Source of the DNA: JAUIET01 sp964352475
GTDB taxonomy: Bacteria; Pseudomonadota; Gammaproteobacteria; Pseudomonadales; JAUIET01
Length of the DNA: 64,000 nt
Assembly (NCBI GenBank): GCA_964352475.1
Contig: CAYGSL010000014.1
Span: forward strand, 1 to 64,000
Direction of reading: 5' to 3'
The translations under genes were made by a program, and so were the position numbers. The notes under the pieces were generated by a model. It worked only from the letters and a program-made list of their open reading frames with translations. It did not search any database and was not told the origin of the DNA. This document shows positions 25,933 to 34,472 of the stretch, piece by piece; positions within the stretch are counted from its first letter, which is position 1; each line of letters opens with the position of its first letter.

Positions 25933-27375
25933 TCAGCCTTCAGGCGGCATACGTATTACCAGATTGCGAATTTCGGTCATGTCTTCCATCGCAAATACAA
26001 TTCCTTCGCGCCCCAGACCCGAATCTTTCACACCACCGTATGGCATGTTGTCTACGCGATAAGAAGGCACGTCACCAACAACAACGCCACCTACATCTAA
26101 CACATCCCAGGCCTTTTGAATTTTGTAGAAGTCTCTGCTGAACACGCCAGCTTGCAAACCAAACTTGGAGTCATTGACCTCATCCAGTGCTGCGTCGAAG
26201 TTGCTAAAACTGGAGAGAATTGCCATTGGTCCAAACGCTTCTTCGGTATAGGCTTTTGTTGTGCGCGCAACATCTTCCAACAAAGTTGCTTGCAACATAG
26301 CGCCGTCGCGCTGTCCGCCACACAACAAGCGAGCCCCCTGAGAAACTGCTTCTTCAATCCAGCCCTCCAAGCGCGTTGCTTCGCCCTCTGAAATCATCGG
26401 TCCAATAAACGTTGATTCTTCTTTGGGGTCACCAGCTACCAGTTTTTTAGTGCGCTCAACCAGCATATCTTTAAACTGTGAATAGATCGATTCATGGATG
26501 ATTATTCGTTGCACACCAATGCACGATTGCCCAGACTGATAGAAAGCGCCAAATATAACGCGCTCGGCGGCATCGTTTAGATCGGCATCTTGATCAATAA
26601 TCACCGCCGCATTGCCACCTAGCTCCAGCACAACTTTCTTCTTGCCAGACTTTGCCTTCAATGCCCAACCTACGTCAGGCGAACCCGTGAACGACAACAG
26701 CTTTAGCCTATCGTCTACAGTAAATAGATCTGCTCCATCGCGTGAACAAGGCAAAATAGAAAACGCGCCTTTTGGTAAATCGGTTTCCGCCAGAACCTCT
26801 CCCATTATCAGGGCGCCAAGCGGTGTTCTGGAGGCTGGCTTCATAACAAAAGGACAACCCACTGCTAAGGCTGGCGCCACCTTATGCGCCGCCAGGTTTA
26901 GCGGGAAGTTAAATGGAGAAATAAAAGAACAAGGACCGATAGGAACACGTTTCCACATGCCACGATAGCCCTTGGCCCGTGGCGAAATATCAAGTGTTTG
27001 AAGTTCACCCTTCATTCTTGTGGCTTCTTCAGACGCAATTCGAAACGTGTCGATTAAACGCGTAACTTCGCCGCGAGAGTCCTTAATTGGCTTTCCCGCT
27101 TCTACGCACAAGGCGTGGGCCAGCTCATCAAAGCGCTGCTCAAAACGCGACACGCAATGTTGCAAAACGTTCTGTCGCTCAAAAGCAGCCATTCTCGACA
27201 TCGGCTCCGCCGCCTCGCAAGCAGCAGCAATGCCCCGATCAATCGCATCCACATCGGCAAACGCGACCTTGGTGGCACACTTCCCGGTGAATTTGTCGGT
27301 GACTTCCAGATCTTCGTTCGCAAATACAGCTTCGTTGGCTAGATAGTATGGGTACGCACCTGCTAACTGAGACAT
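25933..27375 (-). CDS. NAD(P)-dependent aldehyde dehydrogenase
   Basis: A 480-residue ALDH that oxidises an aldehyde to the acid. The catalytic Cys285 is in S-G-Q-S-C-I-G-V-Q-R, the general base Glu251 in L-E-L-G-G-N, and the oxyanion Asn156 in F-N-F-P. F-T-G-S-P-D-V-G is the nucleotide-loop region. It is 9 bases downstream of the TPP-enzyme gene, so the pair is probably cotranscribed; a ThDP enzyme that makes or consumes aldehydes next to an ALDH hints at a shared pathway. Substrate unknown. Confidence 0.94.
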   Translation of the reverse strand: MSQLAGAYPYYLANEAVFANEDLEVTDKFTGKCATKVAFADVDAIDRGIAAACEAAEPMSRMAAFERQNVLQHCVSRFEQRFDELAHALCVEAGKPIKDSRGEVTRLIDTFRIASEEATRMKGELQTLDISPRAKGYRGMWKRVPIGPCSFISPFNFPLNLAAHKVAPALAVGCPFVMKPASRTPLGALIMGEVLAETDLPKGAFSILPCSRDGADLFTVDDRLKLLSFTGSPDVGWALKAKSGKKKVVLELGGNAAVIIDQDADLNDAAERVIFGAFYQSGQSCIGVQRIIIHESIYSQFKDMLVERTKKLVAGDPKEESTFIGPMISEGEATRLEGWIEEAVSQGARLLCGGQRDGAMLQATLLEDVARTTKAYTEEAFGPMAILSSFSNFDAALDEVNDSKFGLQAGVFSRDFYKIQKAWDVLDVGGVVVGDVPSYRVDNMPYGGVKDSGLGREGIVFAMEDMTEIRNLVIRMPPEG

Positions 27376-27384
27376 ACGAACTTC

Positions 27385-29031
27385 CTATACTGCTGCGCTG
27401 AGTTTTTTAATGTCTTGATTCAGAATCTGGTCGTTCTCTGAGTAATCCACCGGGCAATCAATCAGGTGTACGCCATTGCTGTTCAAACACTTGGCCAGCA
27501 CATCGGCCAGGTCTTTAGTGTTTTCAATCCTATGACCGTACGCGCCATAACTTTCTGCGTATTTAACGAAGTCCGGGTTATCGTATTCCAGACCAAAGTC
27601 CGCAAAACCCATATTCGCCTGCTTCCAGCGAATCATTCCGTATGAGCTGTCATTTAGAATCAGTACAACCAAATTCATCTTCAGGCGAACTGCAGTCTCC
27701 AGTTCCTGACTGTTCATCATGAACCCGCCATCACCACAAATAGCTATAATCTTTCGGTCTTTATGTACCAGCCGCGCTGCCATTGCGGAAGGCAAACCCG
27801 CGCCCATTGTTGCCAGCGCGTTGTCCAGTAACACTGTATTGGGCAAGTGGGCGCGGTAGTTTCGCGCGAACCAGATTTTATACACGCCATTATCCAGGCA
27901 GATAATGCCGTCATCGGGCATTGCGGCTCGTATTTCAGCGACCAGTCTTTGCGGGTAGACGGGATAGCGAGGGTCATCACTGCCTTCAAGAAGATGATTG
28001 TCGTGCGCCGTTTTAGCGCGCATCATCGAACTAAAATCCCAGTGATCACGTGGTTCCAGCACGTCGCCGATCTGCCAGATAGCGTTGGCTATGTCGCCAA
28101 TCACTTCGACCTGAGGGAAGTACACCGGGTCTACCTCCGCAGCACGAAACGACACATGAATCACTTCCGCTCCACCCGATTTCATGAAGAAGGGTGGCTT
28201 CTCAATAACGTCATGGCCAACATTAATAATTAAATCGGCAGCTTCAATAGCTCGATGCACAAAGTCACCTGCCGACATCGCTGCGTTGCCAAGAAACAGG
28301 CCGTGCCTCTCATCTATAACACCCTTACCAAGCTGCGTTGTTACGAAAGGGATGCCGGTTTCGTCAACAAACCGGGTCAGCATCTTTGATGTGATTTTTC
28401 TGTTCGCGCCAGCACCTATCACTAAAATAGGTGACTTCGCGGCGGCAATGCGCTCTACGGCGGCATAAATCGATTTTTGCTCAGGAATTGGGCGCCTGTG
28501 CTCCGATGCAGCGATAGGTGTGGCGTCTGTTTGTTCATCGGCAATATCTTCCGGTAACTCAAGATGTACGGCACCGGGTTTTTCTTCTTCAGCAAGGCGC
28601 ACAGCCTCACGTACTTTGCTGGGTATATTGTCTGCGGCCACTATCTGGTGCGTGTATTTGGTAATAGGGCCCATCATGTCAACGACATCCAGTATCTGGA
28701 ATCGACCCTGCTTGGACTTTTTAACCGGCTTTTGGCCGGTAATCATCATCATTGGCATGCCGCCCAACTGCGCATACGCCGCTGACGTAACAAAATTTGT
28801 AGCGCCCGGCCCCAAGGTTGATAAACACACGCCAACGCGCCCAGTGAACCTGCCATAGGTGGCCGCCATAAAGCCCGCGGCCTGTTCATGGCGGGTGAGA
28901 ATAAGCTTAATGCTGTCTGAGCGAGATAAGCTATCTAGAAAATCCAGGTTTTCTTCACCTGGAATTCCAAAAATGTATTCCACACCTTCAGATTCCAGAG
29001 TTTCAATAAACAGATCGGACGCTTTTTTCAT
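27385..29031 (-). CDS. ThDP-dependent enzyme, acetolactate-synthase-like
   Basis: A 548-residue thiamine-diphosphate enzyme. The activating Glu49 is in T-R-H-E-Q-A-A-G, the central FAD/ROSSMANN-like domain contains P-I-L-V-I-G-A-G-A-N-R, and the ThDP/Mg motif is G-D-G-G-F-M-M-N-S-Q-E-L with N-D-S-S-Y-G-M-I. It resembles catabolic acetolactate synthase or an acetolactate-synthase-like carboligase; no IlvN subunit is present. ATG 29031 has AGGAAA about 7 bases upstream; ATG 29049 is an alternative. It is intact, unlike the acetolactate synthase remnant at 44.3 kb. Confidence 0.88.
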   Translation of the reverse strand: MKKASDLFIETLESEGVEYIFGIPGEENLDFLDSLSRSDSIKLILTRHEQAAGFMAATYGRFTGRVGVCLSTLGPGATNFVTSAAYAQLGGMPMMMITGQKPVKKSKQGRFQILDVVDMMGPITKYTHQIVAADNIPSKVREAVRLAEEEKPGAVHLELPEDIADEQTDATPIAASEHRRPIPEQKSIYAAVERIAAAKSPILVIGAGANRKITSKMLTRFVDETGIPFVTTQLGKGVIDERHGLFLGNAAMSAGDFVHRAIEAADLIINVGHDVIEKPPFFMKSGGAEVIHVSFRAAEVDPVYFPQVEVIGDIANAIWQIGDVLEPRDHWDFSSMMRAKTAHDNHLLEGSDDPRYPVYPQRLVAEIRAAMPDDGIICLDNGVYKIWFARNYRAHLPNTVLLDNALATMGAGLPSAMAARLVHKDRKIIAICGDGGFMMNSQELETAVRLKMNLVVLILNDSSYGMIRWKQANMGFADFGLEYDNPDFVKYAESYGAYGHRIENTKDLADVLAKCLNSNGVHLIDCPVDYSENDQILNQDIKKLSAAV

Positions 29032-29284
29032 CAGTTGATTTCCTATCATGCCTTGGCCATATCTGGCATGAGCAGCATGCCTTCGTAGGTATGTTACTGT
29101 TTATACGGCGCTGTCGTGCGGCAATATTCACGTCGAACGCCTCGCTACAAGAGCATTGTACTTCTAAGAGGCCCGCCAGCCTGTTTTCGACTCATCAATG
29201 TCGTTATTTTCTGAGTAGGCAGACCATCATCGTTGTAATACTATGGCTTGCTTACGATCGTCATGCCATGCCTGGACTTGAATA

Positions 29285-29623
29285 TTGGATCTTAAATGGT
29301 TTCAGCAGCAGCTGCGTCATCAGCTCGCAGAACTTACGGATCTGGATGACACTGCTGCAAATGCCGCTGACATAGTGAAACTTGATCAAACCAGTGTTGG
29401 GCGTCTGTCCAGAATGGACGCTTTGCAAGGACAAGCTATGGCCAAGGCGTCGCAATTGCGCAGAGAGCAAGAAATCAGGGCCATCGGCTTAGCCCTGAGT
29501 CGCCTGGAAAGCGCCGATTTCGGATACTGTGTTGAATGTGACGAGCCTATTGCCAGTGCGCGTTTGCAACACAACCCCTCAGTGGCTACTTGCCTTGATT
29601 GTGCGGCACGTGCTGAGAGCTAG
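29285..29623 (+). CDS. TraR/DksA-family zinc-finger protein
   Basis: A 112-residue protein with an N-terminal helical region and a C4 zinc finger: F-G-Y-C-V-E-C-D-E-P-I-A-S-A-R-L and A-T-C-L-D-C. The helix A-I-G-L-A-L-S-R-L-E-S-A-D-F-G-Y-C leads into the finger as in DksA-like proteins. It lacks the acidic D-x-x-D-A coiled-coil tip typical of true DksA, so it is more like the YbiI/TraR-type proteins. The start is TTG 29285 with GGA about 9 bases upstream. Role in transcription or stress is inferred from family only. Confidence 0.82.
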   Translation: MDLKWFQQQLRHQLAELTDLDDTAANAADIVKLDQTSVGRLSRMDALQGQAMAKASQLRREQEIRAIGLALSRLESADFGYCVECDEPIASARLQHNPSVATCLDCAARAES

Positions 29624-29709
29624 AAAGCTGCTCAGCAAGCTACTTTTTGCACGCCGCTGGAATTGATGCTAATTTCGTAAACACGAATGACTTTTATTGA
29701 TACAAGCCA

Positions 29710-30165
29710 ATGAGCAACAAGAAAATTCTCTTAATAATTATGCGCAGTGCGCATGATTGCACACCTGATAATGCCAAGAAGATATCGGACACCATTGAAC
29801 AGCGATGTACATCTCTGTGCGCAGAATTAGGTTTTAAAATCGATGTGCGAGTGCTTTCTTCGTTCTCAGAGGCACCTGGCGACATTCAGGCACTGACAGC
29901 GGATGCAGACGCTCTGATCATAAACAATGAGGCATACGCCGAGAATCATGACCGCATCGCTATCAATGAACTAAGGCATTTAGAAACTATCATGGAGCGC
30001 AAAATACCTGTTATCGAAGTGCATGAAACAAATATTTTCAGCAACAACGATTGCCGCCCCTACCTGGATTCACCGGGTAGAGATGTAGGATTGGTTTCCG
30101 GCATGGGCTTGCACTCTTACGCAGTTGCGATTCGTGCGCTGGCAAGCAAGACGGGGAGCGCATAG
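29710..30165 (+). CDS. Degenerate type II dehydroquinase-like paralogue
   Basis: A 151-residue protein aligned by eye with type II 3-dehydroquinate dehydratase. Shared parts are A-L-I-I-N-N-E-A-Y-A, V-I-E-V-H-E-T-N-I, D-V-G-L-V-S-G-M-G and S-Y-A-V-A-I-R-A-L. The N-terminal substrate loop N-G-P-N-L-N...R-E-P-x-x-Y-G with the catalytic Arg and Tyr is replaced by I-M-R-S-A-H-D-C-T. It is therefore unlikely to be a dehydroquinase. The stop TAG ends one base before the ATG of the intact aroQ gene, so translation is coupled. A regulatory or structural partner is possible. Confidence 0.62.
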   Translation: MSNKKILLIIMRSAHDCTPDNAKKISDTIEQRCTSLCAELGFKIDVRVLSSFSEAPGDIQALTADADALIINNEAYAENHDRIAINELRHLETIMERKIPVIEVHETNIFSNNDCRPYLDSPGRDVGLVSGMGLHSYAVAIRALASKTGSA

Positions 30166-30166
30166 T

Positions 30167-30601
30167 ATGAATGTGCTGATATTGAACGGCCCAAACCTGA
30201 ACATGTTGGGCGCGCGTGAGCCGGAAATCTACGGTCACGCTACTTTAGCCGACATTGAGCAAGCTTGCCGAGATGCTGGCGCGACCATAGGTTTTAGTGT
30301 GGATTGCAAACAATCCAACTACGAAGGCCAGCTAATTGAATGGATTCAACAAAGAGTGGACAACACCGACGCATTGATCATAAACGCAGGTGCCTATACC
30401 CACACCTCGATTGCATTGCATGATGCCTTGAAAGTGTTTTCGGGCTATAAAATTGAACTTCATATTTCAAACCCCCATTTGCGCGAATCATTTAGGCACG
30501 TATCTTACGTGTCGAGAGCGGTGGATGCCGTAGTGACAGGTTTGGGTACATCTGCGTATGTGGCCTGCCTGGAAACCTTACCGGATGTACTAGCCCGGTA
30601 A
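30167..30601 (+). CDS. aroQ: 3-dehydroquinate dehydratase, type II
   Basis: A 144-residue enzyme converting 3-dehydroquinate to 3-dehydroshikimate in the shikimate pathway or in quinate catabolism. The signature N-G-P-N-L-N-M-L-G-A-R-E-P-E-I-Y-G holds Arg17 and catalytic Tyr22. N-A-G-A-Y-T-H-T-S, E-L-H-I-S-N-P-H and R-H-V-S-Y follow, with the catalytic His in the L-H-I-S-N block. Length and motifs match the family. ATG 30167 is chosen over an upstream in-frame ATG inside the preceding gene. The usual accB/accC neighbours are absent, and a degenerate paralogue lies immediately upstream. Confidence 0.93.
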   Translation: MNVLILNGPNLNMLGAREPEIYGHATLADIEQACRDAGATIGFSVDCKQSNYEGQLIEWIQQRVDNTDALIINAGAYTHTSIALHDALKVFSGYKIELHISNPHLRESFRHVSYVSRAVDAVVTGLGTSAYVACLETLPDVLAR

Positions 30602-30621
30602 CGAACAAATTAACTCTGGCT

Positions 30622-31111
30622 ATGACAAAAAAACTTGCGTTCCTACCTGACAATGTTCGCGGTCATTTACTTCGCCTGGTTGTTACCTGCCGACCTGAAA
30701 CTCACGTCAGCGAGCGATTCCAGAGAGGCCTTGCAATCCATTATTTATTTTTATTCTGGCTTAACTCTATTTGCGGCATTACTTATCTGGATAAAAACCC
30801 TGGATGATCAGATCTCCCTATGGGTTGACGTGGGAGAACCGAGTGACGAGCGCATAAAGAAAGCCAGCCGATTGGCAGACGAAACTGTAGTCGTTTGTTT
30901 CAACTCCAAATCTGAAGTTTGGTGGAAACAGAATCAATCAAAATTTAGCGCTCTACCAGTAACCGTATTGCGTTTCGACTGGAAAAGCGTTGCGAAACTT
31001 TCTGCGCTGGTGCAGCGAACAATGGACTTAACGGTGACCATCAGCGAAAACGCCATATTTCTGAGCGGCGATGGTACTGACAGTGAACTAAGCATCGAAC
31101 GATTACAATAA
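30622..31111 (+). pseudogene. YaeQ-family gene, apparently frameshifted
   Basis: The C-terminal two-thirds reads as YaeQ: I-S-L-W-V-D-V-G-E-P-S-D-E-R-I-K-K-A, V-W-W-K-Q-N-Q-S-K-F and R-T-M-D-L-T-V-T-I. The matching N-terminal helix is in another frame from ATG 30622 (R-P-E-T-H-V-S-E-R-F-Q-R-G-L-A, cf. H-P-S-E-T..R in YaeQ). The frame change falls near 30.76 kb, and the loop normally there is shortened. The continuous reading from TTG 30635 instead gives an unrelated hydrophobic N-terminus. I judge it a frameshifted gene or an indel error. It follows aroQ by 20 bases. Confidence 0.5.
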
Positions 31112-31269
31112 AACCAGCAACTCCCGCTACAGTTTAGCAGTCAGTCTAAAAGTACTTACCTTTTACTGCATAAAAATAGTTAAGTTCGAATAGTCTGGAG
31201 CGTTTGGGTAGGACTTGCTTGGTTTCACCAATGAGCAAAAAAATCAAGCCTTAATTCGTTATTACAATG

Positions 31270-31278
31270 TGTTATTAT
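31270..31278 (+). promoter_or_regulatory. Extended -10 promoter for the second TonB receptor
   Basis: TGT-TATTAT is an extended -10 element (TGn before TATTAT at 31273-31278). The -35 region (TTAATT about 16 bases upstream) is weak. It lies about 105 bases before the start at 31383, giving a leader of roughly 95 bases that contains a stem-loop. Confidence 0.35.
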
Positions 31279-31297
31279 CTTTGCGGGATAGCTTTGT

Positions 31298-31334
31298 GCG
31301 CTGCTGCTTAAGCGCGCTTTGGCTTGAGCAGCGC
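31298..31334 (+). other. Stem-loop in the 5' leader of the TonB receptor mRNA
   Basis: Perfect 8-base arms GCGCTGCT (31298-31305) and AGCAGCGC (31327-31334) enclose a 21-base loop. It sits between the presumed promoter and the AGGAAA ribosome site at about 31371. There is no poly-T run, so it is not a terminator. It may affect mRNA stability or translation. Confidence 0.35.
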
Positions 31335-31382
31335 TTCTAACCATAATAGTAAGCACAAAAAAGAACAAATCAGGAAATCAAA

Positions 31383-34013
31383 ATGCGGATAAATATGAGA
31401 CTTGGCCTATTGGCCATGTGTACTGGTGTGCTCGTTGGTTCTAACGCCCTTGCACAGGACCCAGAGAATACACTGGAAGAGATTACCGTCACGGGTTCTT
31501 ACATCAAATCATCACGCTCTGATGCGGCATCACCCGTTGATGTAGTGGATAGTGCGTACATAAGCCGCAGTGGTGCATTCTCGATTGGTGAAATCACCAA
31601 CAAATTAAGCGTGAATTCCGGCTCAGAGAACCAGGCCGATTCATTTACGTCGGGTGCGACACAGGGCACCAGTAACGTCAATCTGCGCGGCCTTGGTTTG
31701 AGTTCAACCTTGGTGTTGGTCAATGGCCGGCGACAAACTATTGCAGCTACTTTGGCCAACGACGGCAGCGTTTTTGTTGATACCGGCACAATACCTCTTG
31801 CGGCCCTAGACCGCGTAGAAGTATTAAAAGAAGGTGCTGCATCTGCCTATGGTTCTGATGCGGTAGCAGGTGTAGTGAACTACATACTGAAAAAAGACTT
31901 CGACGGTTTTGAACTCAACGCTGGTTATCAGGCCACGTCAAGTGATAGCCAGGACACTACGGAAGCCAGTTTTTTATGGGGCTTTGGTAGCGACCAAACG
32001 AGGATGAACATAGCAGGCGCAATAATGCGCCAGGATCCATTGAGCGTGGCCGATCGACCATTTATTGCTGATAACGCCATCAGCACCCTGGGACGCTCGT
32101 TTATTCTCCTGGGGCCAGACACAGTCGCTGTAGGCGACTATGCTGGGACTTATGCACCGGGAGAGAACGTGCCCGATCCAAATTGCGCAAGCAATGGCGG
32201 ATTGCTTATTCCTCAGGCATCGGGTGCTCGTTGCGGATTCTTCTACGGGCCACGTTTCAATATTGTCAATGAAGAAGAGCGTAATCAGATATATACGAAT
32301 GTTGTTCATGAGTTTTCCGATACGCTTACCTTGACCGCTGAGCTTGGCTACACCAAACACAAAGTGGTCGACAACCCTCAATCGCCCTCTTACCCTAACC
32401 TTTCGTTCCCGGTTATTTTGCCAGGGCAAGCGGGTAGCCCTTTTAATGTGCCAGTTGTATGGCTGGGTCGGCCGTTAGGTTCTGATTTTCCGTCGCCTTT
32501 AGCACCTCGTGAGAATGAAACAGTCCGAGCAGTGTTCGAACTGGACGGGCAATTTAACGACAATTGGTCCTGGAATGGCGCGATCAGCTACAGCACCAAT
32601 GAACGAGAAACCATCCAACCAGACACAATCAGCTCTCGATTGAATGACGCACTTGCAGGTATGGGTGGTGCCAGTGGCACAGAAACATTCAACATTTTCG
32701 ATTCGTCGGCAAACAGTGCTGAATTAATCGATTACCTTAGCGTTGACACTGTCACCAATCGCGAAACCGAACTGACTGTGCTTGATTTTGTGACAACCGG
32801 TGAGCTGTTTGATCTAGAGGCCGGTTCTGTGGGGTTTGCAGCCGGCGTACAGTATCGTGACGAAAGCTACACCGTTAGCCGCAATGAAATCTACACCCAG
32901 ACAATTGACCCGGTTACCGGTGCAACCATACCTGTTGACTTGATTTTTCTGGGAGGGGGCTTCCCTCTGGATCAGGACAGGCAATCCTATGCCGCGTTCG
33001 CAGAAATGCAAATACCTGTGACAGAAAACCTGGAGGTGAATATTGCTGCAAGGTATGAAGATCTGGAAACAGATTCAAGCGTTGACCCTAAGCTTTCGCT
33101 ACGCTGGCAGGCAAGCGAAGAGTTAGTTCTGCGCGCTTCAGTATCTACCGCATTCCGCGAGCCTTCGCTGTCGCAGTTTTCAGCGCTGGAAACATCGCTG
33201 CAAGGAATTCAGGATTTTAATCCAGACGGAACACCTAAAGGTGGAGCAGTTTTCGTCAGAGTTACATCAGCGGGTAATCCGGACCTCACACCAGAGGAGT
33301 CTACTAACTACAATTTTGGTGCAATATGGTCGCCCACTGACAACTTCGATATGCGCATAGACTATTGGCGCTTTGAGTATGAAGACGTCATTACAATCGA
33401 AAGTGCGCAGGGTAAGCTCATTAGTGATTTGAATGGCCCCGACATTTTCAGACTGGCGGGTGATAACAGCCAACTGGTTGGAATTAGTGCCGACTATGTA
33501 AACGCCGCGAGCGTAGACACTGATGGTATAGACCTTGCTGTGAATTACCTATACCCAACCGATATCGGTGAGTTTGGTGCACACTTGAATGCCACACGTA
33601 CTCTTAGCTACGAGATTCCAAACGCCGCTGGCGGCACTGTGGATGTAGCAGGCTTGTTCAACCAAGATAATTTCGCCCGCTCCATACCAGAAACAAAAAT
33701 GAACCTGGCTCTGGATTGGACCATGAACAACCATTCAGCAGCGGTAATTGCGTACTATGTCGATAGCTACGAAACCACGCGAGCGGTACCTCCAACAGCC
33801 GACGCTAACATCGACTCCTGGATTACGGTGGATTTGCAGTACGCCTACAACATGGATTTTGACGGCAGCGAAGCAGTTATTACAGTCGGCCTAAAGAACG
33901 TATTTGATGAAGAGCCACCAGTTGTGTACGACGGTGTTAACTTCAGCTATGACCCAAAACACCATGACCCTAGAGGGCAGATGTTCTACGTGAGGGGTAA
34001 GTACCGGTTCTAG
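31383..34013 (+). CDS. TonB-dependent outer-membrane receptor
   Basis: An 876-residue receptor with a signal peptide (L-G-L-L-A-M-C-T-G-V-L-V-G-S-N-A-L-A, cleavage near residue 24). E-E-I-T-V-T-G-S-Y near 32-40 is the TonB-box region. Plug motifs are N-V-N-L-R-G-L-G-L, V-L-V-N-G-R-R-Q and E-V-L-K-E-G-A-A-S-A-Y-G-S-D-A-V-A-G-V-V-N. It ends with the barrel strand M-F-Y-V-R-G-K-Y-R-F. This long subtype often imports peptides, nucleosides or polysaccharide/lipid derivatives. It is followed by a terminator-like hairpin and is a separate unit from the copper genes. Confidence 0.95.
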   Translation: MRINMRLGLLAMCTGVLVGSNALAQDPENTLEEITVTGSYIKSSRSDAASPVDVVDSAYISRSGAFSIGEITNKLSVNSGSENQADSFTSGATQGTSNVNLRGLGLSSTLVLVNGRRQTIAATLANDGSVFVDTGTIPLAALDRVEVLKEGAASAYGSDAVAGVVNYILKKDFDGFELNAGYQATSSDSQDTTEASFLWGFGSDQTRMNIAGAIMRQDPLSVADRPFIADNAISTLGRSFILLGPDTVAVGDYAGTYAPGENVPDPNCASNGGLLIPQASGARCGFFYGPRFNIVNEEERNQIYTNVVHEFSDTLTLTAELGYTKHKVVDNPQSPSYPNLSFPVILPGQAGSPFNVPVVWLGRPLGSDFPSPLAPRENETVRAVFELDGQFNDNWSWNGAISYSTNERETIQPDTISSRLNDALAGMGGASGTETFNIFDSSANSAELIDYLSVDTVTNRETELTVLDFVTTGELFDLEAGSVGFAAGVQYRDESYTVSRNEIYTQTIDPVTGATIPVDLIFLGGGFPLDQDRQSYAAFAEMQIPVTENLEVNIAARYEDLETDSSVDPKLSLRWQASEELVLRASVSTAFREPSLSQFSALETSLQGIQDFNPDGTPKGGAVFVRVTSAGNPDLTPEESTNYNFGAIWSPTDNFDMRIDYWRFEYEDVITIESAQGKLISDLNGPDIFRLAGDNSQLVGISADYVNAASVDTDGIDLAVNYLYPTDIGEFGAHLNATRTLSYEIPNAAGGTVDVAGLFNQDNFARSIPETKMNLALDWTMNNHSAAVIAYYVDSYETTRAVPPTADANIDSWITVDLQYAYNMDFDGSEAVITVGLKNVFDEEPPVVYDGVNFSYDPKHHDPRGQMFYVRGKYRF

Positions 34014-34072
34014 GCTGGTAAGCGAATGTTAGATTGTCCGATCGCGCGGGCAATGACATGGTTATTTAGAAG

Positions 34073-34137
34073 ATTGGCGTACTGTGCTGGTTTGGTACCC
34101 GCGACGTATTTGAACGAAGTACGGACGCCAATTTTTT
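34073..34137 (+). terminator. Possible intrinsic terminator after the TonB receptor
   Basis: ATTGGCGT (34073-34080) and ACGCCAAT (34125-34132) pair perfectly across a 44-base loop, with six T residues at 34132-34137. The loop can fold further. The long loop makes it a weaker terminator than usual. It ends 18 bases before the stop of the convergent csoR gene. Confidence 0.45.
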
Positions 34138-34155
34138 GAAATTATTCGATATTCA

Positions 34156-34428
34156 TTAGGTTTTTACTTTCGAAAGCAAATCAATCAGCTCAGCAAACTT
34201 CTTGCGCTGCTCGGCCTCATCACCTGAGGCGATCGCTTTCTCAACACACGTCGCGGAATGATCTTTCAGAATCGCATCTTCGACTTTTGCTAGCGCTGAT
34301 TTTACCGCCTGCATTTGCTGTAGCACGTCAATACAATATCGCTCTTCTTCTATCATCCGCACGATACCTCGCACCTGTCCTTCAATACGATTGAGACGTT
34401 TGATGGTAGGCTCTTTCTCGAAATTCAT
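34156..34428 (-). CDS. csoR: CsoR-type copper-sensing repressor
   Basis: A 90-residue CsoR/FrmR-family helical repressor. Cu(I) ligands fit the Cys-His-Cys pattern: Cys32 in R-Y-C-I-D, His57 and Cys61 in K-D-H-S-A-T-C-V. N-R-I-E-G-Q-V-R-G-I near 13-22 is the family DNA-binding helix. An N-terminal His found in nickel (RcnR) sensors is absent, supporting copper. It is divergent from copA with a symmetric operator between them, so it most likely represses copA, copB and itself, released by Cu(I). Confidence 0.9.
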   Translation of the reverse strand: MNFEKEPTIKRLNRIEGQVRGIVRMIEEERYCIDVLQQMQAVKSALAKVEDAILKDHSATCVEKAIASGDEAEQRKKFAELIDLLSKVKT

Positions 34429-34436
34429 TTTCTTTC

Positions 34437-34466
34437 TTTACATACTATATAGGGGTATATAGTATG
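34437..34466 (+). promoter_or_regulatory. CsoR operator embedded in the copA promoter
   Basis: Perfect 11-bp arms CATACTATATA (34441-34451) and TATATAGTATG (34456-34466) flank GGGG. On the plus strand TTTACA (34437-34442) and TAGTAT (34460-34465) are 17 bases apart, so the operator fills the spacer of the copA promoter. A TAGTAT also occurs on the minus strand for csoR. The palindrome covers both promoters and predicts coregulation. Confidence 0.65.
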
Positions 34467-34472
34467 CACCTC

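Noticed and set aside
29018..29070. A 10-codon minus-strand frame whose stop overlaps ATG 29049 of the ThDP gene
   Set aside because: It has no good ribosome site, and the ThDP gene has a better start at 29031, so the coupling is probably chance.
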